The position numbers and the translations under genes are program-made. A stretch of DNA of 26,698 bases from a virus, in the IMG/VR virus record IMGVR_UViG_3300004369_000121, positions 1 to 26,698 of that record; one strand, 5' to 3'. How positions within the stretch are numbered: the first letter of the stretch is position 1; each line of letters starts with the position of its first letter. Of this stretch, positions 13,801 through 21,300 are shown one piece after another. Below the pieces are notes generated by a model, which saw only the letters and a list, made by a program, of their open reading frames with translations, did no database searches and was not told the DNA's origin.

Positions 13801-16704
13801 GGAAATGCTCATACTTTAGAAATGAGTAAAAAGATGGAAAAATCATTGATTATTCTTGATGGAATTGCAAGAGCACCTTTAGCATTTACAGAAATTAATC
13901 ACCAGTTGTCTTACAATGAAGGTGGTTCTATCTCAGCAGCATCAACATTCTTTACTGTATCTGGCATCTCTTCTATTTCTAGAGGAAATGTTCTTAAAAT
14001 TGATGATGAATATGTACAAGTTGTATCGGTTGGTTTGGGAACAACAACTGTAGGTCCTATAACGGGAATTGGAACTTACAATGTAATAGAATCTAAAAGA
14101 GCATTTGTTGGTTCTTCTGCTACCACTCACAATAATGGAGCGACTGTTAGACTTTATGGAGGTTCTTATAATATAGCCAGAAACAAAATTCATTTCACAG
14201 AGGCACCAAGAGGAAATGCTTTTGAAATAGTGGATAATTCAAATCTTTCTCCTAATAAATCTGTATTCAGTGGTAGAGTTTATTTGAGAAATGATTACTC
14301 TAATAACAGAATTTTTGATGACATTTCATCACAATTTACTGGAATTGGTGCCACATATAGACTGACTGTTGAGGGTAGTGATGTTACTGGAATTGAAACA
14401 GGAAGCGCTATGTTATTCCTCAATAATATCTTCCAAGAACCAATAACATCAAATAATTCTATCGGAAATTACAATTTTATTGAAAATTCAGGAATAAGCA
14501 GCGTTGTTTTCTCTGGCAATAGTGATGATAGTCTTTCTGATTATGATGTAAATCAAAACGTATTGCCGAGAGGTGGTTTGATTGTTTCTCTTGGATCTAC
14601 TCAAGGTCTCGGTTTCGCTCCTCTGGTTGGTGCTTCGGTAACATCAGTTGTTTCTGGTGGCGTCATCCAAAATAGCATTGGTATTGGAACCACAGACAAT
14701 GTTGGTTCTGGATATTATGGCGGCACTGTTTCAATTGGTGTTACTGATCCAAATCAGACACCAGGAAGCACTGAAGCAACAATTATTGCTACTGTAGGCG
14801 CTGGTGGATCACTATCATTTAACGTTACTAACGGTGGTTCTGGATATACAAATACAGCAGTAATTCAAATACCCGATCCATCGTATAGCAACCTTCAAAT
14901 CGAAGGAGTTTCACGTATTGGTATTGGTTCTACTACTGATACTGGAAGCAATTTACTTCTCAGTGTGGAAGTTGGAGCAGCAAATACTAATGTTGGGATA
15001 GGATCAACATTGTTTGAAGTTAAAAACTTCAAGATAACAAGACCTGGATGGGGATTTAGAAAGGGTGACAAGTTTAAACCAGTTGGTTTAGTTACAGCGA
15101 AAGACCTTACAGAACCAGTTAATAATTTTGAATTAGAAGTTCTTGATGTTTTCAATGATTCATTCTCCTCTATACAACTTGGTCAGTTTGATTATATTGA
15201 TTCAATAACTAGTCTTCAAGATGGTTTTAGGAAGAGATTTCCTTTAAAATACCAAGGCGAACTTGTAAGTTTTGAGATTGATAAAGATAATCCAGATTCC
15301 GCAGAGATAGATCTAGAATCTGTTCTTTTAGTTTATATCAATGGCGTTCTTCAAAATCCAGGAGAAACTTATAAATTTGTAGGCGGAACATCTATTCTTT
15401 TTGTTGAAGCTCCACGCGGACCACAACCTCTTGATCCTAAACAACAAGTTGGTGATAATATAGAAATATTCTTCTACAGAGGCACAAGAGGAGTTGATAG
15501 CATATTGATTGATAATATATCAGAAACAATTAAACCTGGTGATAAAATACAGTTATATCCAACTGATAATATAGTTGGACAAAATGAAAGAACTGTGTTT
15601 AATATTTACGGTTCTGATGAATTAGAAACTGATCCATATACTGGTATTGGTGTCTCTGAGAGTCAGTTCAGACCTGTGAGTTGGACAAAACAAAAAGTTG
15701 ATCTTGTTGTTGGTGGACAAATTGTATATAAAACAAGAGACTCTATAGAAGCACAAGTTTATCCGACAGCAAAAATTATTGGTGATTTCAGTTCAACAGA
15801 TACAAACATTTTTATTGATGATGCAAGATTCTTCAACTATGAAGGTCTTATTGGAGAAAATACAACTGACTTGTTCATAGTTAATACACCAATAAATTCA
15901 GTAGCAGCTGCTATAACAGCAACAGTTTCTGCTGCTGGAACTATTTCAGGATTTACTATTAGTGATGGTGGTTCTGGATATACAGGTTCTTCTGCAGACA
16001 TAAAGATTTCTGCTCCTTCATATATTAAAGTGGGTGTTGGTACAACCGCTACAGCAACAGCAACTGTAACAAACGGTTCTATTACCTCAGTATCAATCAC
16101 CAATCCTGGTCTTGGATATACTAACACCACACCCCCACAAGTTATAACTGCACTTCCAGAAGTGTCTTATGAAAATGTATTGAATGTAACTGGTATTGGT
16201 GGAACTACAGGAACTATAACAGGAATTGGAACTACAGTTGGTACTGGAAGTCACTCTTTGGCACTTAAATTCACTCTGAATATTATTGATACTGGAGAAA
16301 CTTTTGAGGATATTACAGGTTATCCAATATACATTTTCAATACTAGTATTGGATCTGGTGTTACTTCAGTCAATAGTTCTGATAGTGCAACCGTTGGAGT
16401 AGGAACTACTTTCTTAGATAATATCTACATTGCAAGTGCGTTTAGTTCCAACAACAATGTAGGAATTGTAACCTGCAATATTCTTTCAACAACCAATGTT
16501 GTTGGGTTAGAGACATCGGGAAGTGCTACAAATCCACAAGGATTATTCTCTTGGGGTAAACTTTCTGGATTTACTAGATCGTTATCACCTATCTCCATTG
16601 GTGTTACAGGTCTTACAATTGATTCTGGTTTATCGACATTCCCAACTGTCCAAAGAAGAGGATTTGGATTAAGATCTAACGGTTCTTTGAGAAAGGGTCT
16701 TTGA
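4804..16704 (+). CDS. 7: Giant 3966-aa gp7-like baseplate wedge protein with repeat modules and YHYH-type domain
   Basis: Residues ~1-300 match the C-terminal part of T4 gp7 (T4 protein 1032 aa). LPEFILSESPKAVDFLKQYY aligns with the T4 segment around LLQDSNFEAF. YESKGTEESFKILFKVLY (203-220) aligns with YSTKGIEASYKFLFKVLY of T4. LVGQTI (259-264) is identical. gp7 wraps the wedge together with gp6 and gp53. The T4 N-terminal ~600 residues have no counterpart ahead of this domain. The remaining ~3600 residues are Ser/Thr/Gly/Asn-rich beta sequence built from recurring modules: pGsGY turns (Tyr at 936, 1026, 1071, 1115, 1153, 1404, 2113, 2521, 3348, 3726, 3772); H-G-[FL]..G[DE] units (e.g. 828-895, 952-1004, 1797-1844); RG-type units (80-133, 320-366, 1502-1570, 3040-3119); NGV.Q.P units (3015, 3203, 3508); and GIGTT motifs. 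A YHYH-like domain lies at ~1220-1334. The C-terminus (SWGKLSGFTRS ... STFPTVQRRG) is a phrase I know from cyanophage structural proteins. Uninterrupted frame and even codon use argue for one polypeptide. Confidence 0.88.
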   Translation: MIQTGFEKRVKVQQIIESQLPEFILSESPKAVDFLKQYYISQEYQGGTLDLTDNLDQYLKLDNLTPDVIFSNTTLSVGITTTSEVSTIEVSSTKGFPPEYGLFKIDDEIFTYTGVSGNSFTGCIRGFSGITSFRTDLDSEEIIFSESKAATHSSGNKVENLSVGFLKEFYKKLKYQLTPGLEGTGFVSDLNVNNFIKEARSLYESKGTEESFKILFKVLYGVDVKVVDLENYLLKPSSSNYRRREVVIVEVISGEPNNLVGQTITKSSDSRTSASVSEVEIFNRPGFGTYYKLGLFIGFDDIDLIEGTFNVQAETKVINEVSVGSSVITVDSTVGFPDSGTIISGDNIITYTSKSVNQFLGCSGIQNIIEIKDNIRTNEYFFGYENGDISKEVRIRITGVLSKFTPKGVVSSLVEGQKIYVDNVGEKILNLGRTEKEILANSWIYNTSSRFDVESRDDTTFVLKGSVDKSSLRVGDSVDILNGTTNTVLYSGAIVSSIDGKNLSLDNLVGFLETQELTLRRNLRTSSSTGVPISFGNNSIISDVQNLYTDSDYAYVASNSLPSSDITQNTISSTIPSPTKDSYILGFNSTTLKYSIISFDIPVDFITGDEIYYSSSNPLIGLPEGNYFVEVLSNPRQIKLYGSISLIDVGVNLEFSIPEVSASHTFILYTQKDNFIQPQRLLKKFPLVRNIKNGNDVLTEESSTVGMAVNGVEIASYKSSDKIYYGPIDKINIYNAGRDYDVINLPVIEVSSPPVGYTTALITAVVSGTLKEVQVDPQDFDLYNVLSVSISGGNGDGAILKPVLETRNREIEFSARLTSDGGGLNTTDDTITFKKPHYLTSGDAIIYDRNNNNPIGVGTFGGSNEYQNLDLSSGSVYYAEVVDTTKIKLYDSLSNYNSGINTVGFTTTSQGIHKFKLYNTKKTLKEIKVISPGSGYENRKLKVKSENINPVDDTITFENHGFSHGDIIAYTTDGSLVGGLSTSVRYKIIKISDNKFKLANVGVGATDDTNYLKNIVVDITSSGSGYQNFAYPDIELTINAQYDGVSGIITATPVVRGEIVDLYLYEKGTGYGSNILNFQKKPQLTVKTGKGAELLPVISNGEIVSVYIETPGSEYFSTPDLEVVGDGNGAKLRAITSGGKITNIVVLNPGYGYTSTKTFIRILSAGKGLNSKIDLRALTLNNHYRFGDEIILNNNDSLEYALVGYSTSKGSSEFGDTGNNHSPIIGWAYDGNPIYGGYGYTDPSDSDSNIKLLTSGYTLSASNVVDRPSVSLFPLGYFVEDYKFTSSSSDLDEHNGRYAKTPEYPNGVYAYHTSLSSNGKTSIFPYFIGNTYRSLPIEQDLDQSYDFNSSSLIRNTFPYRVNEKYSNNDFIVEPYEYLVQSGVVDSVTKGSVEGFIINDSGSNYQIGDSLVFDNTGTNGYGISAEVKSLEGKTITDVTTTTISYDPSILIRDNQNQVSVHISPSHEFSNNDYIAISGLSTFISGITKVHKIGVSTESTRLLTEVSANSTVGVVTDIFVVNIPPSVSAGTTVAIGTERMSVLNTYPQNRVIRVVRGVTGTAHTENTQVDVSPGSFTLPINTKYFESYLNDKIYFNPTQSIGIGTTPGNFVNNSYFIGDRSRDLSVETQNVYLPNHPFKTGQQVTLEIPPSSNTISVSSTETSTSFNIPQSGTTETLFVIKKSDDFIGLCTQVGLTTNTKGLFFISFTENVDYFTNYKYSLTSNKTQITAKAQRITSRVSVSTAHGLLEKDQINLTVVPNQSVGIGTSTSVFVKYNSSFDKLLLNPVGFTSDSVNASSNTLTIADHGFVTGEKVFYDSSDDLISGLSTGPYYVYRIDDNTINLTPSYYDAVSSPPSIVSFGSTGGSEQELSLVNPKLHPTKGNNLVFDVSDSSLNGYSLDFYYDKGFKNNFTSIGSSTSFNVSGFGTVGVTTNATVTLNYQNNLPEKIYYQISKSGFISTSDTEVKDYSIISFVDSVYNGSYNIIGIGTTTFDISLGKNPENNNYTQSSTGTLKYSTQSLTASGGVNSINLLFGGINYERLPEFLSITSTNGESADIITTSSTIGNLNKLTINDPGFDFSADKTLSPEAYISPNIVLNNRDYISSVDVTFGGSGYSSTPDLVIVNPNTGTEYNTGLLLAKIQGTAITSVEIIESPKGISEVKSEIYAINNSNGISITNCDTSSSGIVTCTLSTPIVGFTTSPFVEGDLIFVEGIQQYSTTGTGFNSKDYSYNFFKVTEYVNSNPAVVKFDISPYATNPGIAKTIQGGFATIINKKVYPTFNVIQKPKQFSIGENILIKLNNSYTKVDLKITHTLNDSIKVYGSYDLVVGQVIYGQDSGSEATIKSITESNGTFTIDYSLVTDFGWSDDVGKLNKDYQVIQDNDYYQNLSYSINSPIEYDDWVDPVNSVLHSTGLKNFADTSIISKATVSTAQTGSSNSIAIFDLLSENRVDTINIFDFASDVNVLSGKSKFVALQNKKLSDYIECKTNRVLTIDNFNNLFVNSEDVNSTLYRDFEIVYPGQGYMNYLVQIINPNNTDIQTTEIVLLDTNLDNIVIGQKSSLHSTDNPIADLQIYKDTVGTHYLRFVPVDPYDSDFDIKFIKSDFNTTASGVGTQSIGFVDLVGINTTIGVGSTGVIYQKSKDTFEYLIAEVELFNEVTKNKTVVDLFIDHDDTDVYRSELFFDGFDSTQFSSNFIGTFTSDIDSGTDLFSLKFENNTELNTVRLRSSIVGFGTTTVGIGTYIFKASGQPESSVRAARLESNYSILPGSGISTVLTYAESDVSSVKSIVRVSYGNTSAVGKVLFNHNGTNTYITQYPYLNIKDNLGIGTFGAEIDGSDFNLIFYPDSGISDDITIQSFSQIIQTTSDSVNTPQELTYGSVSKNLNITEFNSVNGDRTNRTDFDLNHNRYPIFEKTFDPSVSVVNETGLFKIDNHFFKTGEQLIYTPRSSFIGSSSTSMVMSDTNILPTDVYAIRINVNEFKLATSLLNANAGIAVTFNSAGSGNAHTLEMSKKMEKSLIILDGIARAPLAFTEINHQLSYNEGGSISAASTFFTVSGISSISRGNVLKIDDEYVQVVSVGLGTTTVGPITGIGTYNVIESKRAFVGSSATTHNNGATVRLYGGSYNIARNKIHFTEAPRGNAFEIVDNSNLSPNKSVFSGRVYLRNDYSNNRIFDDISSQFTGIGATYRLTVEGSDVTGIETGSAMLFLNNIFQEPITSNNSIGNYNFIENSGISSVVFSGNSDDSLSDYDVNQNVLPRGGLIVSLGSTQGLGFAPLVGASVTSVVSGGVIQNSIGIGTTDNVGSGYYGGTVSIGVTDPNQTPGSTEATIIATVGAGGSLSFNVTNGGSGYTNTAVIQIPDPSYSNLQIEGVSRIGIGSTTDTGSNLLLSVEVGAANTNVGIGSTLFEVKNFKITRPGWGFRKGDKFKPVGLVTAKDLTEPVNNFELEVLDVFNDSFSSIQLGQFDYIDSITSLQDGFRKRFPLKYQGELVSFEIDKDNPDSAEIDLESVLLVYINGVLQNPGETYKFVGGTSILFVEAPRGPQPLDPKQQVGDNIEIFFYRGTRGVDSILIDNISETIKPGDKIQLYPTDNIVGQNERTVFNIYGSDELETDPYTGIGVSESQFRPVSWTKQKVDLVVGGQIVYKTRDSIEAQVYPTAKIIGDFSSTDTNIFIDDARFFNYEGLIGENTTDLFIVNTPINSVAAAITATVSAAGTISGFTISDGGSGYTGSSADIKISAPSYIKVGVGTTATATATVTNGSITSVSITNPGLGYTNTTPPQVITALPEVSYENVLNVTGIGGTTGTITGIGTTVGTGSHSLALKFTLNIIDTGETFEDITGYPIYIFNTSIGSGVTSVNSSDSATVGVGTTFLDNIYIASAFSSNNNVGIVTCNILSTTNVVGLETSGSATNPQGLFSWGKLSGFTRSLSPISIGVTGLTIDSGLSTFPTVQRRGFGLRSNGSLRKGL
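5041..5202 (+). repeat. RG-type module copy 1 (protein repeat in gene 7)
   Basis: This encodes residues 80-133. The pattern is S-T-I-E-V-S-S-T-K-G-F-P...G-L-F-K-I-D-D-E-I-F-T-Y-T...F-T-G-C-I-R-G-F-S-G. The same order (V-x-V-x-S-T-x-G-F, G, I-D-D-E, Y-T, G-C-x-R-G) recurs elsewhere in gene 7 and once in the 2380-aa protein. Similarity is at protein level; DNA copies are diverged. Confidence 0.65.
5761..5901 (+). repeat. RG-type module copy 2 (protein repeat in gene 7)
   Basis: This encodes residues 320-366. S-S-V-I-T-V-D-S-T-V-G-F-P-D-S-G is followed by G-D-N-I-I-T-Y-T and F-L-G-C-S-G. It lacks the R of the RG and is the shortest copy. Confidence 0.6.
8461..8805 (+). other. YHYH-type domain inside gene 7
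   Basis: This encodes residues 1220-1334. NHSPIIGWAYDGNPIYG is followed by HNGRYAKTPEYPNG and VYAYHTS (Y1309-A-Y-H1312), then F-P-Y-F-I-G-N-T-Y-R-S. This is the order of blocks in the YHYH domain family: HSPI.G.A.DG.PIYG, then DxNGR, then YHYH with a downstream P-Y-F/G. The motif here reads YAYH, with one histidine replaced. Histidines 1221, 1294 and 1312 could form a metal site. Function of the family is not established. Confidence 0.75.
9307..9513 (+). repeat. RG-type module copy 3 (protein repeat in gene 7)
   Basis: This encodes residues ~1502-1570, with S-A-G-T-T-V-A-I-G-T-E-R-M as the ligand-like strand and VIRVVRGVTGTAHTENTQV as the RG tail. Its DNA is more GC-rich than the gene around it (29/60, 25/60 and 25/60 GC in lines 9361, 9421 and 9481). 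Confidence 0.6.
13921..14160 (+). repeat. RG-type module copy 4 (protein repeat in gene 7)
   Basis: This encodes residues 3040-3119. The order is S-T-F-F-T-V-S-G...R-G-N-V-L-K-I-D-D-E-Y-V-Q-V, then a GLGTTTV/GIGTY insertion, then V-I-E-S-K-R-A-F-V-G-S-S-A-T-T-H-N-N-G-A-T-V. Confidence 0.55.
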
Positions 16705-16708
16705 TAGT

Positions 16709-16716
16709 TATAAATA
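16709..16716 (+). promoter_or_regulatory. T4-type late promoter for gene 8
   Basis: An exact TATAAATA lies 4 nt after the stop codon of the giant gene and 18 nt before ATG 16735. It gives gene 8 and the 2380-aa gene a transcript independent of the 14-kb read-through from 2494. Confidence 0.8.
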
Positions 16717-16734
16717 CAGAAAAAAGCTATTACG

Positions 16735-18306
16735 ATGGCGGCAATTGTAACAGACCAGTTTAGAATATTAAATGCGGAAACTTTTGTAAACTCCGTTACT
16801 GACTCCTCAAATTCATATTATGTTTTTGTTGGTCTCTCTAACCCAGCAATAATTGGGTATGGGAGATCGGAAAATTGGAATACTAGCGAATCTTCTAGAT
16901 CTCCTATTGATAATATTGATTATGAAAATTTTATTGGTGATAACATGTCTTTTGGAAAAAAGATAACACCATCAAATATAAGAAGAGTAGTTAGAAGAGT
17001 AGATTGGGTAAGTGGCACAAGATACGAAATGTATCGCCATGATTATAGTGTAAATAATAAATCTCCAAAAACGGGATCTGCATCATTATATGATACAGAT
17101 TACTATGTTATGAATAGTGATTTTAAAGTCTATATTTGTATTGATAATGGTTCATCTGGCATTAACACCACTGGCAATTCATCTACAATTGAACCAACAT
17201 TTACAGACTTAGAACCATCAACTGCTGGCGCAGGTGGTGACGGGTATGTTTGGAAGTATCTTTTTACAGTACCACCAAGTGATATTATAAAATTTGATTC
17301 TACGGAATATATTACGTTACCAAATGATTGGTCAACTTCTACTGATGCTCAGATTGTATCTGTAAGAGATAATGGAGACTCTACAGTAAATTCAAATCAA
17401 ATAAAAAAAGTTTATATTGATGAGAGAGGATTTGGATATAGTGCAAATGCCTCTATTGAAGTTCCTATTCTTGGAGATGGTACTGGAGGAAAAGTTGTTA
17501 TCGAAACAGATTCTCTTGGAAGAATAACCAGTGCTATTGTATCATCTGGCGGTAAAAACTATACTTATGGTATAGTTGATCTTGGAGACATGAATAATGG
17601 CATTCTTGCCAATCAAACAAGCAATTTTGCAAAATTGATTCCCATTATACCTCCGTCAAAAGGACATGGATACGACATTTATAGAGAACTTGGTGCAGAT
17701 AAGGTTATAGTATATGCAAGATTTGATGATTCCACAAAAGATTTTCCAGTTGATACAACTTTTGCTCAAATTGGAATAGTTAAAAATCCAACATCATCAA
17801 CTTCCGATTTAGTTTTTGCTGAAAGTCAGTATTCATCTCTTTATTCTATAAAATTTGTAGACTCACAATCTGGCACTTTGTCTGTTGGAGACAAAATTAC
17901 TCAGGATGTGACTGGTGTTGGGACTGCTAGAGGTTACGTAGTTTCATATGATACTGAGACTAAAGTTGTTAAATATATTCATGAAAGAAATCTATATTTC
18001 AATCAAACTACTTACACACATAAAGATCATCCGGAGGTATCCAATCAATCCAAATTGGTTGGATTTACATCAACAGGAAGTGTAATTGGACCTAGTTTTG
18101 TTGGTTCAATACAGAGCGGATTTAGTGGTTTAACCACAAATCCCACTGGTTCTAAATTAATTTCTTTGGGGACTGAATTTAATAGTGGTCTTGCTGATCC
18201 TGAGATAAATAAAGGGTCAGGAGATATCATATACATTGATAATCGTCCTACTATCTCCAGAAGTTCTAGACAAAAAGAAGACGTTAAAATTATCCTGGAA
18301 TTTTAA
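16735..18306 (+). CDS. 8: Baseplate wedge subunit gp8, with a central insertion
   Basis: This 523-aa protein is a homologue of T4 gp8 (334 aa). The N-terminus A-A-I-V-T-D-Q-F-R matches T4 A-I-V-T-S-K-F-R. G-R-S-E-N-W matches G-R-S-E-P-W. GDGYVWKYLFTVPPSDI matches GDGYVWEYLFEIPPDVS and is followed by E-Y-I. The C-terminus G-D-I-I-Y-I-D-N-R-P-T ... K-E-D-V-K-I-I-L-E-F matches G-E-M-I-Y-M-E-N-R-P-P ... E-E-I-N-I-L-F-T-F. gp8 is a dimeric peripheral wedge protein bridging to gp7/gp10 in T4. Most of the extra ~190 residues lie in the middle. Residues 223-285 hold two GfGY/GGKnY turns of the module that is abundant in the giant neighbour. The protein has its own late promoter and lies 3 nt before the next gene. 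Confidence 0.93.
   Translation: MAAIVTDQFRILNAETFVNSVTDSSNSYYVFVGLSNPAIIGYGRSENWNTSESSRSPIDNIDYENFIGDNMSFGKKITPSNIRRVVRRVDWVSGTRYEMYRHDYSVNNKSPKTGSASLYDTDYYVMNSDFKVYICIDNGSSGINTTGNSSTIEPTFTDLEPSTAGAGGDGYVWKYLFTVPPSDIIKFDSTEYITLPNDWSTSTDAQIVSVRDNGDSTVNSNQIKKVYIDERGFGYSANASIEVPILGDGTGGKVVIETDSLGRITSAIVSSGGKNYTYGIVDLGDMNNGILANQTSNFAKLIPIIPPSKGHGYDIYRELGADKVIVYARFDDSTKDFPVDTTFAQIGIVKNPTSSTSDLVFAESQYSSLYSIKFVDSQSGTLSVGDKITQDVTGVGTARGYVVSYDTETKVVKYIHERNLYFNQTTYTHKDHPEVSNQSKLVGFTSTGSVIGPSFVGSIQSGFSGLTTNPTGSKLISLGTEFNSGLADPEINKGSGDIIYIDNRPTISRSSRQKEDVKIILEF
17401..17587 (+). repeat. GSGY-type module inserted in gp8
   Basis: This encodes residues ~223-285. K-K-V-Y-I-D-E-R-G-F-G-Y235 is followed by a strand, G-D-G-T-G-G-K-V, then D-S-L-G-R-I-T-S-A-I-V-S-S-G-G-K-N-Y276. 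This is the same 'x.i.v..pGsGY ... G.ga.....G.I..i.v...G..Y' pattern as at residues 1100-1160 of the giant gp7-like protein. T4 gp8 has no such segment. Confidence 0.6.
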
Positions 18307-18309
18307 AAA

Positions 18310-21300
18310 ATGCCACAGAAAACGAACCTCAATATAAATCCTTATTATGATGATTTTGATAAGGATGATAATTTCTATAAGGTTTTATTTAAACCAGGAT
18401 ATCCTATCCAGGCAAGAGAATTAACAACACTACAATCTATCTTACAAAATCAGATAGAGACGTTTGGTAGTCATATGTTTAAAGAGGGATCTATGGTTAT
18501 TCCTGGAGGAATAACCTATGATTCTGACTATGATTCTGTAAAGATAAATTCTACTCATTTGGGTATAGATGTTAACATTTATGCCGATAAACTGGTAGGA
18601 AAAAAACTTAGAGGTCAAACATCTGGTGTAGTGGCGACAGTTGACAAGTGGTTAGATATTTCAGAATCGGCAGGAATTACTCACTTAACGTTATTTGTAA
18701 AATATATTAATGCAAATAATAATAATGAGGCAGAATCATTTGATGATGGTGAAGTTCTTATAGTAGAAGAAAATTTTACCTATGGTAATACAACAGTTAA
18801 TTCTGGAGAGTCTGTTGCATCTTTAATTGACGAAAACGCAACAGCACTTGGAACGGCTGTCGGCGTTACGGAAGGAGTATTTTTTGTTAGAGGAACATTT
18901 GTATACGTTCCCACAGAAAAACTTGTCTTAGATGCTTATAGTAATAGTTCATCTTACAGAGTTGGATTCACAGTACTAGAAGAACTGGTTACAGCAAAAG
19001 ATGATGATTCTCTGTATGATAATGCGAAAGGATATTCAAATTACGCTGCCCCAGGTGGAGATAGATTAAAAATTTCATTGGTGTTGTCCAAAAAATCTTT
19101 GACAGATTTTAATGATACATCTTTTGTAGAAATTGTAAGGGTTCAAGGTGGTGATGTAAAGAAAATACAAAATAAGTCTGATTATAATTTGATACGAGAC
19201 TATTTTGCAAAAAGAACTTATGAAGAGTCTGGCGATTATGCCGTAGATACATTTTTTGTTGAAGTATCAGATTGTTTAGATGATGGAATATCTACAGAGG
19301 GATCATTTACAAGCAATCAAATTACCGATCAAGGAAATGTTCCTTCGGAAGATCTTTTATCTGTTAAAGTATCGCCCGGAAGGGCATATGTAAAAGGTTT
19401 TGACGTAGATTTACAATCTACAACTATTATTGATGTAGAAAAACCAAGGGATAAAAGGGAAGTTTCTTCTGCACTGGTTCCTTTTAATTTTGGAACTCTG
19501 TTAAGAGTTAATAATGTTCAAGGAACTCCTATTTTAGGGATTAATAACAACCTTACCGTAAAATTATATGACCAAAGAAGAGGTTCTGCTACAGACGCAG
19601 CAACTGGAAATGAAATAGGACAAGCAAGAGTTTATTCTTTTGGATTATCCGATGCTCCATATTCAAACGCTTCTTCGTCTTGGAATCTGTATTTGTTTGA
19701 CGTACAGACTTATACATTTTTAACTCTGAATTCAACAGTAACTACTGCCCAAGTGCCCGCTAGTTCTTATATTAGAGGTTTAAGTAGTGGAGCATCTGGA
19801 TATGTCACAACGGCTCCTGCAGGATCCGATACCATAGAATTGACACAAACTTCTGGTACTTTCGTTGAAGGAGAACAGATACTTATTAATGAAACGACTG
19901 AATTATCCAGATCTATTAACTCTATAAGAGTTTGTGGAATTGAAGATGTAAAATCAATCTATCAAGATACTAGTGCCGAAACTGGGTATGTAGTTGATTT
20001 TATTGCAGATACAGTCCTTCAAAAGAGACTAGCACCAAACTTTAGTATTAATGATACCATTAGCATTAGTTCTAATACCGTTACATCTCCCGGAAAGATT
20101 TTTACTGGTATTAAAACAGAATCTATTATTAGATATCAGATATCTGGAACTAGTGAAGAAACTTTCAACAGAGTAACCGCAGTTAGTGCTGATGGCACTA
20201 ATTTAACTGTTGCTTCAGTTGAAAGTATTAGTAGTGTTTGTAATGGTACTGTAGGTGTTGTTACATCTGTACCATTCTCTATTGGTGTCCCCCTAGTTCC
20301 ACAAAGTGGTGGTCTTTATTCTCCAATTGGAGAAAGAAATATTGCATCGGTAAATCTTTCGGGTTCCAACATCATAGTATCAAGTCAAATCACCGAACAG
20401 GAGACCAATGCTCTTGGAGAGATGACAATAAATGTCACTGCTACTGGTATTAGTAGTGCATTCTTTGAAGCTTTTGATGCCGAAAGGTATAGTATATTTT
20501 ATCAAAATGGAGATGTTGAAGATCTTTCATCAGATCAAGTTACATTTGGTTCAAATGGTCAATCAATAACATTTAGTGGGTTGACACCCTCTCAGCAAGA
20601 TCCTAATTATGTTACAGTTAATACTACTGTTAGAAAAAACTCTATTACAAGTAAGTCTAAAATTTACACTAGAAGTGAAAAATTAACAATAGATAAATCA
20701 ATATCTGGAGTTTCCACTCAAATTAGTGGTCTTACACAAGGATCTTATTATGGAACAAGAGTTGAAGATAAAGAGATATGTCTAAACTTCCCAGATGTTT
20801 CCGAAGTTATAGCAGTTTATGAATCATATAATGATTCAGCACCAACATTAGATTCTATTGAATTTCCATCAGGTCTGTCTTTAGATACATCTTCTATTCT
20901 TGGTGAAAGAATTGTAGGATCTGATAATGGAGCCGTTGCTCAAATTGTAACTAGATCTTCTGCAACTAAGGTTGAAATTGTATATTTAAATTCCAAAGTA
21001 TTTAAAGTAGGTGAGTTAGTAAAATTTGAAGAGTCCAATATAGAATCATTAATTACTACCGTAAATAGTGGTAATTATCAAAATGTAAGAAGTCAATATG
21101 TCTTGAATAAAGCAACAAGAGAACAATATTATGATTATTCTAGACTTGTAAAAGTTAACAGAAATTATACCCCTTCACATCAACTTTTAGTTATATTTAA
21201 TCGTTATTCTGTCCCATCTAATGATAATGGAAATGTTTATACTGTAAATTCATATTCTGCAGATAGATTTAAAAATAATATTCCTTCAATGGTTGGAGGA

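Noticed and set aside
13942-16130. Several antisense open frames (83-97 aa) under the repeat-rich end of gene 7
   Set aside because: They are by-products of repetitive Ser/Thr/Gly codons on the sense strand.
4804-16704. Gene 7 as several genes fused by sequencing error, or a non-protein-coding repeat
   Set aside because: The frame is open for 3966 codons with consistent codon usage and recognisable N- and C-terminal phrases; no internal exact late promoter or strong start site was noticed.
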